In this document: positions 13,401-27,535 of the stretch, piece after piece
Layout: the number at the start of each line of letters is the position of its first letter
Numbering within the stretch: position 1 is the stretch's first letter
Source of the DNA: Thuidium tamariscinum
Taxonomy: Eukaryota > Streptophyta > Bryopsida > Hypnales > Thuidiaceae
NCBI GenBank assembly: GCA_947034885.2
Contig: OX344753.2
Coordinates: 26,738,347-26,802,346, forward strand
DNA length: 64,000 nt
Reading direction: 5' to 3'
Notes under the pieces: model-generated
What the model saw: the letters and a program-made list of their open reading frames with translations, nothing else
Told to the model about the DNA's origin: nothing
Databases searched by the model: none
Made by a program: the position numbers and the translations under genes

Positions 13401-15761
13401 ACGCCTGGTTGTTCAAGAGGTTAACTTAATCTCCACTTTTGATCCTTGAAGTTTAAAATTTATGCTGCACCTGTTGTTAGGCCTCGGTGTAAATGTACCC
13501 TTGAGAGCATAAATAAGGGTAAAAAGGGAATTTCACCCACCTAAAGAAACTCCGTGAGACTTGAATCATAATTGACCTCTGGTTGAAGTGCCAAACTTTG
13601 AATCTGATATCATTGAACAAACTGTCCTTCACAGCCCCCTTCATGAAGAAACGTGTCCATCACCCCCAGTTCCGTGCCCCCAGAAACAACCAGAACAGCG
13701 GGCATCAGGGAATTTGAAAATAAGAACCGGCGGGCATCAACCGACACAGACACCCGGTGGTGCAGTCCGGTCCTGTGAGGCCGCCGCGATTCAAACAGGA
13801 AAGGGAAAGCCAGGGTGAATGAAGTCTAGGAACGACGTAGATACACCAGTCCCCAGTTCCCCAGCCCCGGAAAGCCTCTGGAGGCGCACCAGGTTTCTCG
13901 CTGGAGAAAGACATGTGAGCCTCCCCAATGTACCCTTTGCCTAGATCCTAGAGCAGCGCTGCGCAAATCGCTGCTCTTCCTCGCCTCGGCTTTCGCCAGT
14001 TTGAATTCGCGACAGCTTGGCAGAATGGACGACACCCCCACCCGAGGCAGGGCTCGTCCTCGTCCTCGTCGTCGTCACCGTCGTCGTCATCGTTGATCAT
14101 AAGCGTTGGCAGGCAAATTGTCAGTGCAGGGGGCGCTCCATGGGATGCAATCCCCATTTCTGTTTCTTCTTGCTCACCTGACTTTGTATTGGGATTCGCA
14201 AGCGAGCTGAACTGTAGTAGCAGTCCACTTAGAGTAGAGAATTTTCTCTCCTCATATGTTCGGGTTCGGCTTCGGGTTCAGTGTTTGGGAGCCTCGGCTC
14301 GATTGTACGTGGAGTCGTGGTCTTCTGTGACAATAAGTTATATCGTGCTGCGCTTCGTTTGAGGTCATTTGGCAGTGTTTTGCAGGGTCTCCTTGTTGCG
14401 TGAGCATTTGTTTTTCTTGTCGGTAGTAGTCTTGTAGCAATCGCGCTCTTGAGCATTCTTTCCGGGGTTTGAATTCGTGTGACAGAAGATGTAAGAGCTC
14501 CGTTTTCTCATTATAATGTATGTCAAGATCATATTCGAATTCTCTCTCTTTTGTTATCATGCCGGCTTCCATGTCACTGAGGCTGTTTGTCTTCTTGCCC
14601 ATTGTTATAGATAGATAGCCTTTTTTGTAACGTAGCAATCTTTTCGGTTCATGTTGTAGAGTATTATTCGCCTCTTGCGAGTATCTGCAAGGCATTATCA
14701 CGAGTTCGTTTTGACCTCGCTTGAGGCGACGTCGCAGTGTTCGTTCTTTCAGCTTCACAGTGGAGCTCTTCAGTATTCAAAAGTTCTCTGTGATGGTCTT
14801 TGTGTTTTCTCGTTGCTGTCGGGTCGCATTGCTGTCAAAAGATTGAAAGGCGATCAAAAAATTTTCGTCCAGATTTCAGCTTATGAGACTTGTGGTTTGT
14901 TTTACAGTTTGCTTGTCGCCACGAGTCCGATTACCTATTCCGTTTTTGCAGTATTTGCCTTCCGTAATTTGAATTTTGTGTCATCCTTTTTTGAAAATTT
15001 TCTCTGGAGTTCCGCCTTCCTGGTTCTGTGGTCCACGAATATGCTATTGTATTCGTCGGAGCTTCTTTGCAGGAGCTGGAAAGATTTCGTGATGCAGTTT
15101 TGGGCACCGTGTCTCTCTCACTGCGGGGTCTGTTTTTTCGCTGTAAGTGTAGTAGGGGGTATCTGATATAGGGGAGCCCTTATCGAGCGTCGCCAGCTTG
15201 ACTGCCTTCTCATCCTGAAGGCCGTCTTTGATAAGGACGATGTCTGTTGTTGTTGCGCTCTGAAAAAAATCAGTTAACGGCTCTCCTGTTGATACCTTTA
15301 TAAACAATAGCCTTGACCTAACGCTCTGGCTCTGAAGGACACTCTCTGTTTCGGATTTTCTTGATCTGATCTTTCGATAACTTTCATCGACTGAAACACC
15401 TTTCAAATATAACGGTACTGGATTCCACATTGGTCTCAGTCTACATGTTATGACTTTCATCTGCTGCTCGAAGTTCTCCAGTTCTTGGGGCATCAACAGG
15501 ACGTGAGATGCGCATGTAATTGTCAATGCTGGTGGTGTACAATGTGCGTTGGTGGATCATTCTCTTAGCTACGGCACTGAGCTCTCCTTCCTAATCTGCA
15601 TTACAAGCGACTGATCACACTGATGGCGAGGAGGAGCGTAAGTCTCGTTTAGGCTTGCTCTTACCCTAAAATACTACGGATACAGTTTTTCAACTCTTGA
15701 GACATCAAGAGAGAAGAAGTGCCTGTCATCCCGCCCCTCCAGTGGGTACTGAACTACAGCA
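13401..15761 (+). promoter_or_regulatory. Upstream region and probable leader of CDKB
   Basis: From about 13400 the DNA becomes richer in GC than the AT-rich spacer to its left, and stays so up to the CDKB start codon at 15762. It includes a CGTCGT-rich tract near 14060-14095 and long T-rich stretches typical of plant leaders. Open frames here (for example 14252-14758 on the minus strand and 14675-15166 on the plus strand) overlap and have no recognisable domain. A transcription start cannot be placed by eye. An AACGG core sits at 15276-15280, inside TTAACGGCT, resembling the M-phase (MSA) element core. Confidence 0.45.
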
Positions 15762-18088
<2,327 letters not shown>

Positions 18089-19260
18089 TGCTGTGGCCGT
18101 CAACAAGTTGTTGGACCATCATCCCGTTCGACTGTAAGTGTGGGGACTGATGATCCGGACTCAGTTATGCTGGAAATTTAGGTAAATATGTGGCAATCGT
18201 TGAAATTGCGGTTTCTCGCCTCAAAGCCAGGGTGGCATTCACCACGCAAGTTGCATGTTTATAAGCAGAGTGTACTCAACCTGTTCCCATCCTGAATTTG
18301 ATCCTTTTTTGTGTCAAATTTCAATTGAAACGTTCCTTTCACCCCAAGACCCAGGGCAAGAACAAATATTTTCGACTGAGCCTTCTCGACCGATCCAACT
18401 AGCATCGGAGCAGACTGCGAAGTATTGAATTTAGATTTGTCTACCCAAGATTTGGATTTGACGCCTTGATTGTTCGGAGTCGCCAAGGTATGTAGTCAAG
18501 CTACAAGACTTTATTTTTGCTCAAAATTTATTTCTGAACAGTGCGACTGACATTGAAACCGATGTCACCGCCAGACTCAGACTACCCCCCCAAAAAAAGG
18601 AGAAATAGAATTTTAGAATTAGCGTTGTGAAAAGTTTATGTGAGTGGTGATGGGTGTGTTTTACCCTCACGATGTCTTGTGACATACTAGCCTGTGGAGA
18701 TCCTTATGGATACCTGTTTGTCCTGAAGCTGGATACCAACGTGAGATATGTCAAGTGGGCAAACCCTCTCTGCCCTACAAGAATGCCTCAGCATGAGATG
18801 GGAGTTGATTAGATTTCCTCCGTTATTCCTAACTTAGTTGAAGAGGCATGCAGAAACAGAAACACAGATGTTGGATTCGCTTAGAGGTACCCCTCGTACA
18901 TACTAGTTCCTGGAGCGACCTCGAAAATCTGTCACGCAAGCATCTGATCGATGCTCATCCAAAATTGTTAGCATGTAATGATTTCAAACAAGTGATTTAC
19001 AGCATAAGATTTGAACGATGGATCCTGTCTGCAAGCCTGTCGTCGTCGTCATTTCTCAGACACTGTCTGTCTGCTTTATGTTGGCTCTGGTGTACCAAGC
19101 TGAATCATTAGTATGGTAGTTAATAAGGTAGTGTGCCTGCCTGCAGAGTTATCATTCCATTTGTCTGCCCTCACCGGTATAATGTTTGCCTAGTTGCATT
19201 TCGATACCATACGTCCGTACCAATTCTTGCAAAAACTTTGCTGTAAGCTTTGTAAATAAA
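18089..19260 (+). other. Probable CDKB 3' untranslated region with poly(A) signal
   Basis: No further coding exon is seen after the TGA at 18086-18088. Sequence of genic composition continues until an AATAAA at 19255-19260, preceded by TTTGTA (a TGTA-type upstream element) and followed by a T-rich stretch. This would give a 3' UTR of nearly 1.2 kb, long for a plant gene. An earlier cleavage site without AATAAA is possible, since plant signals are degenerate. Confidence 0.45.
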
Positions 19261-21050
19261 GATTTCTCTCTTCTCGTTTTTTTGAGTTTAAGGTTCGTTG
19301 CTGTAACCTTTGTTTGCTAGTTTGTGCACCTAGTTTCAGTCTGTGAAATCTGTTGGCATAGTATTTCAGTACTTGTGTTTGGTAGGAACTCTTTGCAGTT
19401 GCAGAAGTTTGAAAAATATGGTCATCTAGCCTGAGGGAGTTCGGAGGTTAGTAATAATTGCAGACCTTGTAGAATAGCACATTAGGGCCAAAAGACCCAT
19501 CATGATACCCAGAGAATGATCCTATTACTTGGTCTTTTCAATTAATGAAATTTGGGCCACAAGCATTGTCTTTTAGGTGATGATGGTACGTTGATTAGTG
19601 ACTTCCATAGTAAGAACTACTAGCGGATGAATGTCATTCTTTGCAAGAAGTGGTTTATTAGGCTTTGATGTTGTGGCCATTATAGAGAATAATGTGACTA
19701 CTTTAGGTTAGTAAGAGGAGCACCATGGATATAGTTTTTTGTTGGTTTGGGGTGATTGGTAGTATAGAGATTCTTTAAATCTTGATGGACAATTCACTAA
19801 AAAAATTTCATAATGAACTCATACTTTGTTGAAAAAATATAAATTGAATTGCACTTGTGGTTTCCCACACTTGTCTTTATATGAGATTTTTTTCAAAACT
19901 TTAGTATGGAAAGTGGGCAAACTCCTAATTTTGACCATGATGGTTGTTTCTTAACCGTGAAACACTCTGACATCTATAACATTCAGTAGTAGCCTGTCAC
20001 ACTGCCTCCCAGTGGATGAAATGGTGTGGAATATCCCACACTATTCCATCCAACACCAATGGTATTTGACACCATTCAATAACTAAAGTTGCAACTCCAA
20101 GAAATGTTAGATGAAATTAGGTGATGGGGACTTCACCAAGGGGAAGGCAGTCCTTCCATGGGCAACTGAATGTTATGTCCATATTTTCATATTTTCAGGG
20201 CATTGTTTCATCCAATTAACTTCTCATTTATCAAATGTAATACTTGAATCTAGAAAAGACAATCTTCCTTGATGACCAAATTCATTAAATTCTGGTAAAT
20301 GATATATCTGTACAAAGCTGTAAGTGAAAATGCGCAAAAATTCAAAAAAGGATTGAGACGCGTCAGAGTTAAATTATTTATATAAGAAGGATATGAAACA
20401 AGAAGTTACAGTAGTTACAGTAAGTAACTCAAGGTAGGTAGAGATGGGACTCGCAATACTGACAGTATACTTACAGTGGCCCAGTCATGCTTCTCATTAA
20501 TTTTCGCACAAGGTATTCATGACTGACAAACACTGTAATTCTCACTGCTTCTCAATAGGTGCCAGTTTGTTTTCTTTTTAATTGAACCATTTCTATTTTC
20601 ATTTTCGTTTTGTTAGATTTTGATTTGGGAACCAATCTACACTGAATACTAAATACCGTAGGTGTAGGTCAGTTTCGTAACGTACGCGTAGGTCAGTTTT
20701 GTAAATAACTAGGCAAATTTTGAAATTTAAAAAAGTTCTACAACTATTTCTGAAAAATCTGAAAAATTTGAAGGGAAAATTTGAGAGAATTTCAACTAAA
20801 TCTAGATATAAGAGAAAATGAGGAAAATTCAAATAGGTTGCCAAATTGTTGAAATGTGAAAATTAAATTATTTCAACAACAACTTGCTGAATCAAACCTA
20901 AACGTATGATAGGTTTTTTTAAAGGGACCCATACTAATTAATTGACATTTCACACTATGTAAATATCTATCTTTGTTGTACATCAATAGTTAGTGAAGTG
21001 TAGAGGGGTTGTACATCTATAGTTTTCCAAAATAAATCCCTCTAATTCTT
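19261..21050. other. Intergenic DNA without a recognised gene
   Basis: Composition falls back to AT-rich. No domain-bearing open frame, RNA gene or clear repeat boundary is seen. Confidence 0.5.
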
Positions 21051-21053
21051 TGG

Positions 21054-21630
21054 TCCCCATAAGCCCTAAAGAATTGAGGCCATTTCTATGTCAAAAACAC
21101 TCAAAATTGCCATTTCTATTGTGTCCATTGATGAAAACAAGAAAAACATGTTTTTGAGAATCTAATCATAGGATCTTGTATTTAACTTGTTTGAGATCAT
21201 GTTATAAAAATTTCATGAAGTTTGACCATATAGATTGAAAGATATGAGCAATCAAATTATTTTTTCAAAAAGATGCTAAAATTGCCTAAGAAACAATATT
21301 GTCTATAACTTTCTCATTACTAGTCCGAATAGAATGAATCAAAGCTTCAAATGTAGGAAAAAAAGATTTTTAGGAAGAAAAAAATCAATTTTAATTTTCA
21401 ATTTTTGCAAAAAAAACAATGTTGTTCACCGAGTTTAATTTTGGACTTCTTGAATTATAACTTTTGCTCCCAGGTACCAATTGAAATAAAAAAATATATT
21501 CCTAAGAAGCTAATTCATTTCTCTATCTTATGAGAAAGTTTCAAAAAGCTTCACCAAAAATTCAGGTCATAAGAACTTGCCCAAAATCCATTTTGTCCCC
21601 CAAAGAAACAATGGGCCTTAAGGGGTTAAT
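21054..21630. repeat. Diverged copy of inverted-repeat family D
   Basis: It begins with AAGCCCTAAAG and ends with CCTTAAGGGGTTAA, echoing the AACCCCTAAAG termini of the element at 38524-40431. Inside, CATAGGATCTTGTA and ATATAGATTGAAAGATAT match unit X of that element (CATAGGATCTTGTA; TGTAGATTGCAAGATAT). It is strongly diverged. A weaker relative of the later part lies near 25360-25510. Confidence 0.55.
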
Positions 21631-22099
21631 ACTCTCATTTAGTTAGAAGATTTTGGGATGTTTTTTGTATCTTGGATTTGCATTCAATTTTTAAAATCAT
21701 GTAGTAGAAGTACCTATTATTAACCCACGACTTATCAACAAGAAATATAGTACCCTATTTCTAACTAAGATTGGAATGGGCAAGTCCAACTATTGCCTTT
21801 TAAAATTCATAGTAATTTCAATTTAAGACATAAAATTACCAATTTCTTTTTTGCAATCCCTATTATTTCTATCAATACACCTCTCAAAATATTTGCTTTG
21901 CCTTGCACTATCCTAAATCATGTTCAAATATGCTTACTTTATCAATTATGGGTACCTCTACTATATATCATGAAAGGGTTCCAAGCACTATCCACATCTT
22001 GGTTGGAGTCAAGTTGCAGCTAGTCTTTGAGTGGCTATAAATTATATAAACCATTTAAAAGAGTATTGTGGTTCTTTGAACTCTTTTCATCTTCCATGT

Positions 22100-23327
22100 T
22101 GTACAATGGGGTATCAATCAAAATGTCGTTTTCGAATTTGCAGTGAGAAAAATTTCAGTACTGCCAACTTTGAAAGCCTCCTGAGAGCTCAAAAATTGGT
22201 ATTTTACCACGAAAATTTTACTATAGCATCATCTTTAAGTTAATTATATGTATGCAAAATTTCAAGGCCAAAAGATTCACCGAAAAGAAGTTATTCAAAA
22301 TCTACCAACATGGGTAGTAGTGAGAAACATTTCACTACTTTCAACTTTGACACCTTCCTAAGGATTGAGTTTTTTTTCTTTTGCCATGAAATTTTTGTCA
22401 TGAAACAATATCTATGTATTTAATATGCATTAAAAATTTCAAGGTAAAAAAAGTTTTTTTTAAGAAGATATTTGAAATCTCCCAAGAGGTGTAGTTTTGA
22501 GAAAATTTTCACAATTGCCAACTTTGACACCCTCCCAAGGGCTGGAAAATTGGTTTCTTACCATGAATTTCTTTTTGTGAAGTCATCTCTATGTCGATAA
22601 TATGTGCTCCAAATTTCAAGTTCAAATGAATTACCAAAAAAAAGATATACAAAATTTCCCAACATGTGTAGTTGTGAGGAGGAGTTTTTGAGCCCTTAGT
22701 ATAGTGTTATTTTTTGGAGCAAAGTTTGACACAAATGTAAAAACTCAACCTCACAACTACACATGTTGAGAGATTTTGAATATCTTTTTTTGGATAAGTG
22801 TTTTGAACTTGAAATTTGGAACATATATTATCAACATAAAGTTGATCTTATTCAAAAAAATTCATGTTAAATAGACAAATTTTCAGCCCTTGGGAGGGTG
22901 TCAAAGTTGGCAATTGTGAAAATTTTCTCAAAACTACACCTATTGGGAGATTTCAAATATCTTCTTAAAAAAACTTTTTTTACCTTGAAATTTTTTATGC
23001 ATGTTAAATACATAGAGATTGTTTCATGAGAAAAATTTCATGGCAAAAGAAAAAAAACTCAATCCTTAGGAAGGTGTCAAAGTTGAAAGTGGTGAAATGT
23101 TTCTCATCACTACCCATGTTGGTAGATTTTGAATAACTTTTTTTCAGTGAATCTTTTGGCCTTGAAATTTGGCATACATATAATTAACTTAAAGATGATG
23201 TTGTAGTAAAAATTTCGTGATAAAATACCAATTTTTGAGCTCTCGGGAGGCTTTCAAAGTTGGCAATACCAAAAATTTTCTCACTGCGAATTCGAAAACG
23301 ACATTTTGATTGGTACCCCACTGTACA
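22100..23327. mobile_element. Fold-back element with 177-bp subrepeats, copy 1
   Basis: The ends are inverted copies of TGTACARTGGGGTAYCAATC, and similarity extends through TCGTTTTCGAATT. The arms meet near 22715. Within the left arm the motif AACTTTGA falls at 22166, 22343 and 22520. In the right arm its complement starts at 22901, 23077 and 23254. Successive copies are therefore 176-177 bp apart, and each arm is made of degenerate tandem units. There is no coding capacity. The layout matches fold-back elements (long inverted ends made of subrepeats), but a target duplication is not obvious. Confidence 0.8.
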
Positions 23328-26150
23328 TGCACATTATATGAGATTTTAATAAAATTACCTTTTATGTTGAACATATGAATATAGAACAAATCATTGGGTA
23401 CATACTTAGGTAAAGATTTCAACATATATGAAAGGTGTTCTATAACATGATTCTCATGCTTGCAGTTGCTAGTAAATACATTTAAAACTCCTATGTATTC
23501 AAACTTAAAACAAAAAGTTTCAATTTTAATTCCAAAAGTTAGTACAAAGAACTTTTAAATTGTGTTGTTAAAAACATATGGCATAATTTTTTTTTCTACT
23601 AATGGATTCTTATATAATATTTAAATCTTCTTACATGATTTACTCAAATTCCTATATACATTGAAAAGACTCTTCCAAAATGGTATAATTTTTTTGTGTC
23701 ATTATCAATGTTCTATAAAAATTGACATTGAATTTTGTTTATGAATAGCCACTTTATCCTTCACACCTAGACAAAGAAATAATATAAGATTGAGTGGTGT
23801 TTTGGTCAAGAGTTAGGAATAATTACAACATGACCAATGAGAATGTGAAGAATTTGTGATTTTCTTGGTCTTTTAATGTATGATTGGTTGAATAGATGCT
23901 AATTTTTTTTGATCATTTAAGCATCATGAACAAAATATTACTTTAAATTACATGAGACCATATTGCAAAAAATTATTACCAAATTCCAGAGATATTAAAT
24001 ACACCTTAAATAACAATTGACCAAAAATTCTATCATCTAGACTCTTGCATAGAATGTAGATATTAATTTTCAAAATGTACACTATTTAAACATGAGATCC
24101 TAGAATTGATTTATTTTAACTTTATAATTAAGATTTTGGAAATTAATAACTTATTCAAATAATGTGCAATTCATATATACTAAAGTGTGTTGAAATATCT
24201 TGTCATGTAGCAATAAAATTCCATAATTTTTTATTCCATACTAGTAACTATTACTAGTACAAATGCAAGTCAAAAAGTCTAGGAAACTGTCTTATTTCTA
24301 GATTAACCTAGGAAGGACCCGTCAACCACTTTTTGGTTGATATTGATACTTTTTCATTGGTAGCCAAAGTTTTAAAATGAATTTTGATACAAACAAAAGG
24401 AGATGAGGTGTGGACTGTGAAAAATGGCAAATTGAATGCATTGGAACAAGAATTACAACAATCTTCGCTAGCATGTAGTTTAGGGTTGAAAAAACTAATG
24501 AAATATAAGCTGAAAATGCAAAAATCTTTTAATGAGAAAACCTTTAATGGTCATAAAATTTATTATAGAGGCCCAAGTATATAGACAAATTTTATTATTA
24601 TAGATAGATCTTTGTAATACATCACAATTTGGTATTTTTATCCATGTTTTACTTTGGACTTAAAAAGGTTTTGCCCATCTCCAAAATCAAACCCAGTCCT
24701 TAATGTGTTAATAGCATTGGAGATAACATATCTATTGTTCATAACAAAACTCATTGAAAACAATTGTAGTAATGATAGATTGATCTTGATTTTCTTTACA
24801 ATCCACATGGATACAAAACAAAACTCTATCCTAGACTTGTACACAAAATGATTATATTGAGCACAATGAAAATAGTTTCTCTAAATACATGCATTGCAAG
24901 TAGATGAAGGAATCTTGAATAGTTTAAAGCAAGGTGGAAGCACAACCATTCATGAGGTACAAGATCATAAGAAAATCTAAATCACTAATAACGTGAAGAT
25001 GGAATGGAAAATCACTAATTCCAATGGTATTATTATTTTAATAGGCTAACTAAGTCCTATTGAAATTTCTTTTTGAATAAATGTGAAAAGTTTGTTAAAG
25101 AAACAAATCCAATGTGATGTTTTTTCAAGAAGTGTCTATGGTTGCTTCACTTGCTTGCAAAACTAGATCAACTTTATAACTTTCACATCACAAATTTTTA
25201 TGTACAGAAAGCTTTGTGTATACATAATATATATACTCAAAAAGTTGTATATAATCTGTAGTCTTAAAAGTTGTTTCAAGTTTTTGTAGATTTTTTTTTG
25301 CTATCTAGTTTCCCCATATTCATTTAATTGTGTGGAGTAATAGTTCTTTACTTTAATTGTTTTTGGCCACCAATCAAAGCAAAATTTATATTCCTTGAAA
25401 GCTAATGTATTTTCTTATCTTAAAAATAAGTATAAAAAAATCACCTCAAAAATGAGGTTTTGCAAGCCTAACCAAAATCTATTTTGTTACCTATGAACTC
25501 TAGAGGTCAATACATGGTATTAAAGTTAATATAGATACTACAATTGATAGGACCATTGTACTGTAAATTATATAAAACAACTTTGAGAATTGTATTACAT
25601 ATATTTTTTAAACCCACTATTTTAGTGACTTGTGTTGACTTCATTCCTAAACCCTTGAATGCTACTATGGACATTTGGTGTCCTTTGAATGACAAAGAGT
25701 CTTTCCTTCCAGGACAAAAATGCAACTTTTCATCATTAGTATTGGGGGTGGAAAGGGAAGATCTTCTACAATACTTTGACTTCCAATGAGTATATCTGCC
25801 TCTTTCAAAGTAGGTGATGTCACACGATATCAAAGTCCATGATTTTCATGGCCACTGGTCCATCCTTCAAGGGTTAAGTATTCATACCAAGTTACTTTGA
25901 AAATTGCATAAAACAATGTTATGAATTTACAACATAGATTTGTACTAGTACATACTTAGTTGCAATTAGTGGCCAATTATTGGTGCACCTTAATGACCGG
26001 GGGCTGTGACATTAAAGAGGTATGGGTTAATAGGAGGAGTGTTCTTAGTGAAACAGTTCATTTGTTTGTAATAAAAAAAATTAAAAAAAATTAAAAAGAA
26101 AAGTATGCTATGGCATGGCATCGCATCACATTACCCCCATGACATGGCAG
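23328..26150. other. AT-rich intergenic DNA with repeat fragments
   Basis: No gene is supported. Short open frames (such as 24384-24584 and 25507-25833) lack domains. A fragment at 25680-25800 is shared with 35580-35705 and listed separately. CG-containing sequence begins near 26160, taken here as the start of the kinesin upstream region. Confidence 0.5.
25680..25800. repeat. Dispersed repeat fragment shared with 35580-35705
   Basis: TTTGACTTCCAATGAGT occurs in the same orientation at both places. The adjoining AATGACAAAG and GGACAAAA.TGCAAC motifs are inverted in the second copy, so the two are rearranged relative to each other. Confidence 0.55.
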
Positions 26151-27535
26151 AGGCCTGTTGTGGGGTCTAGCCCACGAAATCCCGGGCGACCCGACCCGAC
26201 CCGGTCTTCGTCGTCTCTCCGTTTCACTAAAGCCCTGCATGGTCATGACTTGCATCTGTGCGTGTGTTGTTGATGCTCCGCGAGGAGGCGATGCTTTCGG
26301 ACCGGGTTTTCTTGTAGGTATCGCCGCTGCACGTACTCTTTAGTATCTCCTTCTACATTGGCCGTCGTTTGCCCTTCTCGCGGAGGATTTTGGTTTGGAT
26401 TCTTGTGCTCGTTGGTGGTTTCTGAGGCGATCCTCTGTTTCATGGCGATCCTCTGTTTTGACTCGGGCCGTTTTCGGAGCTTGGGTTCGCTTGATTTGTT
26501 CTGAGATGAGCGTTATGATTAGGACGAGTGATGGATGGATGAATGTAGATTGGTTGTGGAGATTTCGAAGCTGGTTATTTTAGGTTTGTAGCACCACTGG
26601 CTAGTGTTGGTTACTGCTCAGTGGTTTGGTCGTCAGTTTAGGATCGGTTGTGGTGATGGAGAAGGGGTAGGTGTATATCTTTGTATGCGATTTGGAGTTG
26701 CTGGAAGAATTTTGAATTTTGGAGGAGATCATGGGAGCGCTTAGTTCCAGTTTTTGGATTGGTAATTGAACTTGTGAGTATCGATTAATGTTAGGTTTTA
26801 GACGTTTTTGGAGAGTTTCTGGAGAGAGGAGTTGAATTCGGGAGATTGGATGCAAGTAGCTGCTTCTAAGGTAGTCAATATCCTACTTTATTCGGAGTTT
26901 GGAATTTGCGTTCGCAATTTTGTTCAGACCTGGCAACATGGATCGCCGAGAATCCGTGGGCACTGGATCATGAGTTTTCTCGTCGTCTTTAGTTTCTCTT
27001 CTCAGGAGAGTTTCGCTGAGAAAACTACTAGCAATTCAGGTACTTGTGATTTTAAGCTGGATTTGTTTTCGGACTGCTACTCTTACTCTTTTTGAATTGT
27101 ATGCGACATTCATATGATTTCTTTCCTTGTTTTAGCGGGGCGCTATCAATTTGGAATGTGATCAGGAATTTTTGTTGCGTTCGAACGAGAACTTATGCAG
27201 TGTTGTCAACGTTTGGGACACAGGGATCAAGCCGAAAATATCGGCGGAGTAGAAGAGGATCATATTCATGAATGTGTTTCACGAGCACTGGGAGGAGACG
27301 ACGATCAGAATGCTGCAGCAAGTAGAATTCGTCTTATGAAACAGCAGCATGGGCCGCTCAATCTCATCTTCCTACATTACTGTCAAATTACGGTTAATTG
27401 AATATTACAGTGACACATTCGAGATCGCCAGCAGTTCATCAATCGCTCTCATCGTGTTCAATGCCGCCTGCTTCTTGTGTCGAGTTACGGACGGCTATTC
27501 TCCTTTAAAGCCCGAGCTGTGACCTGGACACAGCT
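26151..27535 (+). promoter_or_regulatory. Upstream region and probable leader of the kinesin gene
   Basis: Composition changes near 26160 to CG-containing sequence, with a CCCGACCCGACCCG run at about 26189-26202. This continues to the start codon at 27536. No conserved protein is encoded. Several upstream ATGs exist, and leader introns are possible (for example a donor after CAATTCAG at 27039), but I cannot confirm them. Confidence 0.4.

Noticed and set aside
14252-14758. 168-codon minus-strand open frame upstream of CDKB
   Set aside because: Its product is low in complexity, overlaps a plus-strand frame (14675-15166) and shows no domain. It is probably a shadow of a leader.
22031-22243. Open frames at the ends of the fold-back element (also 23189-23425 on the minus strand)
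   Set aside because: They share peptide-like similarity only because they lie in inverted terminal repeats. The frames are not preserved beyond about 70 codons.
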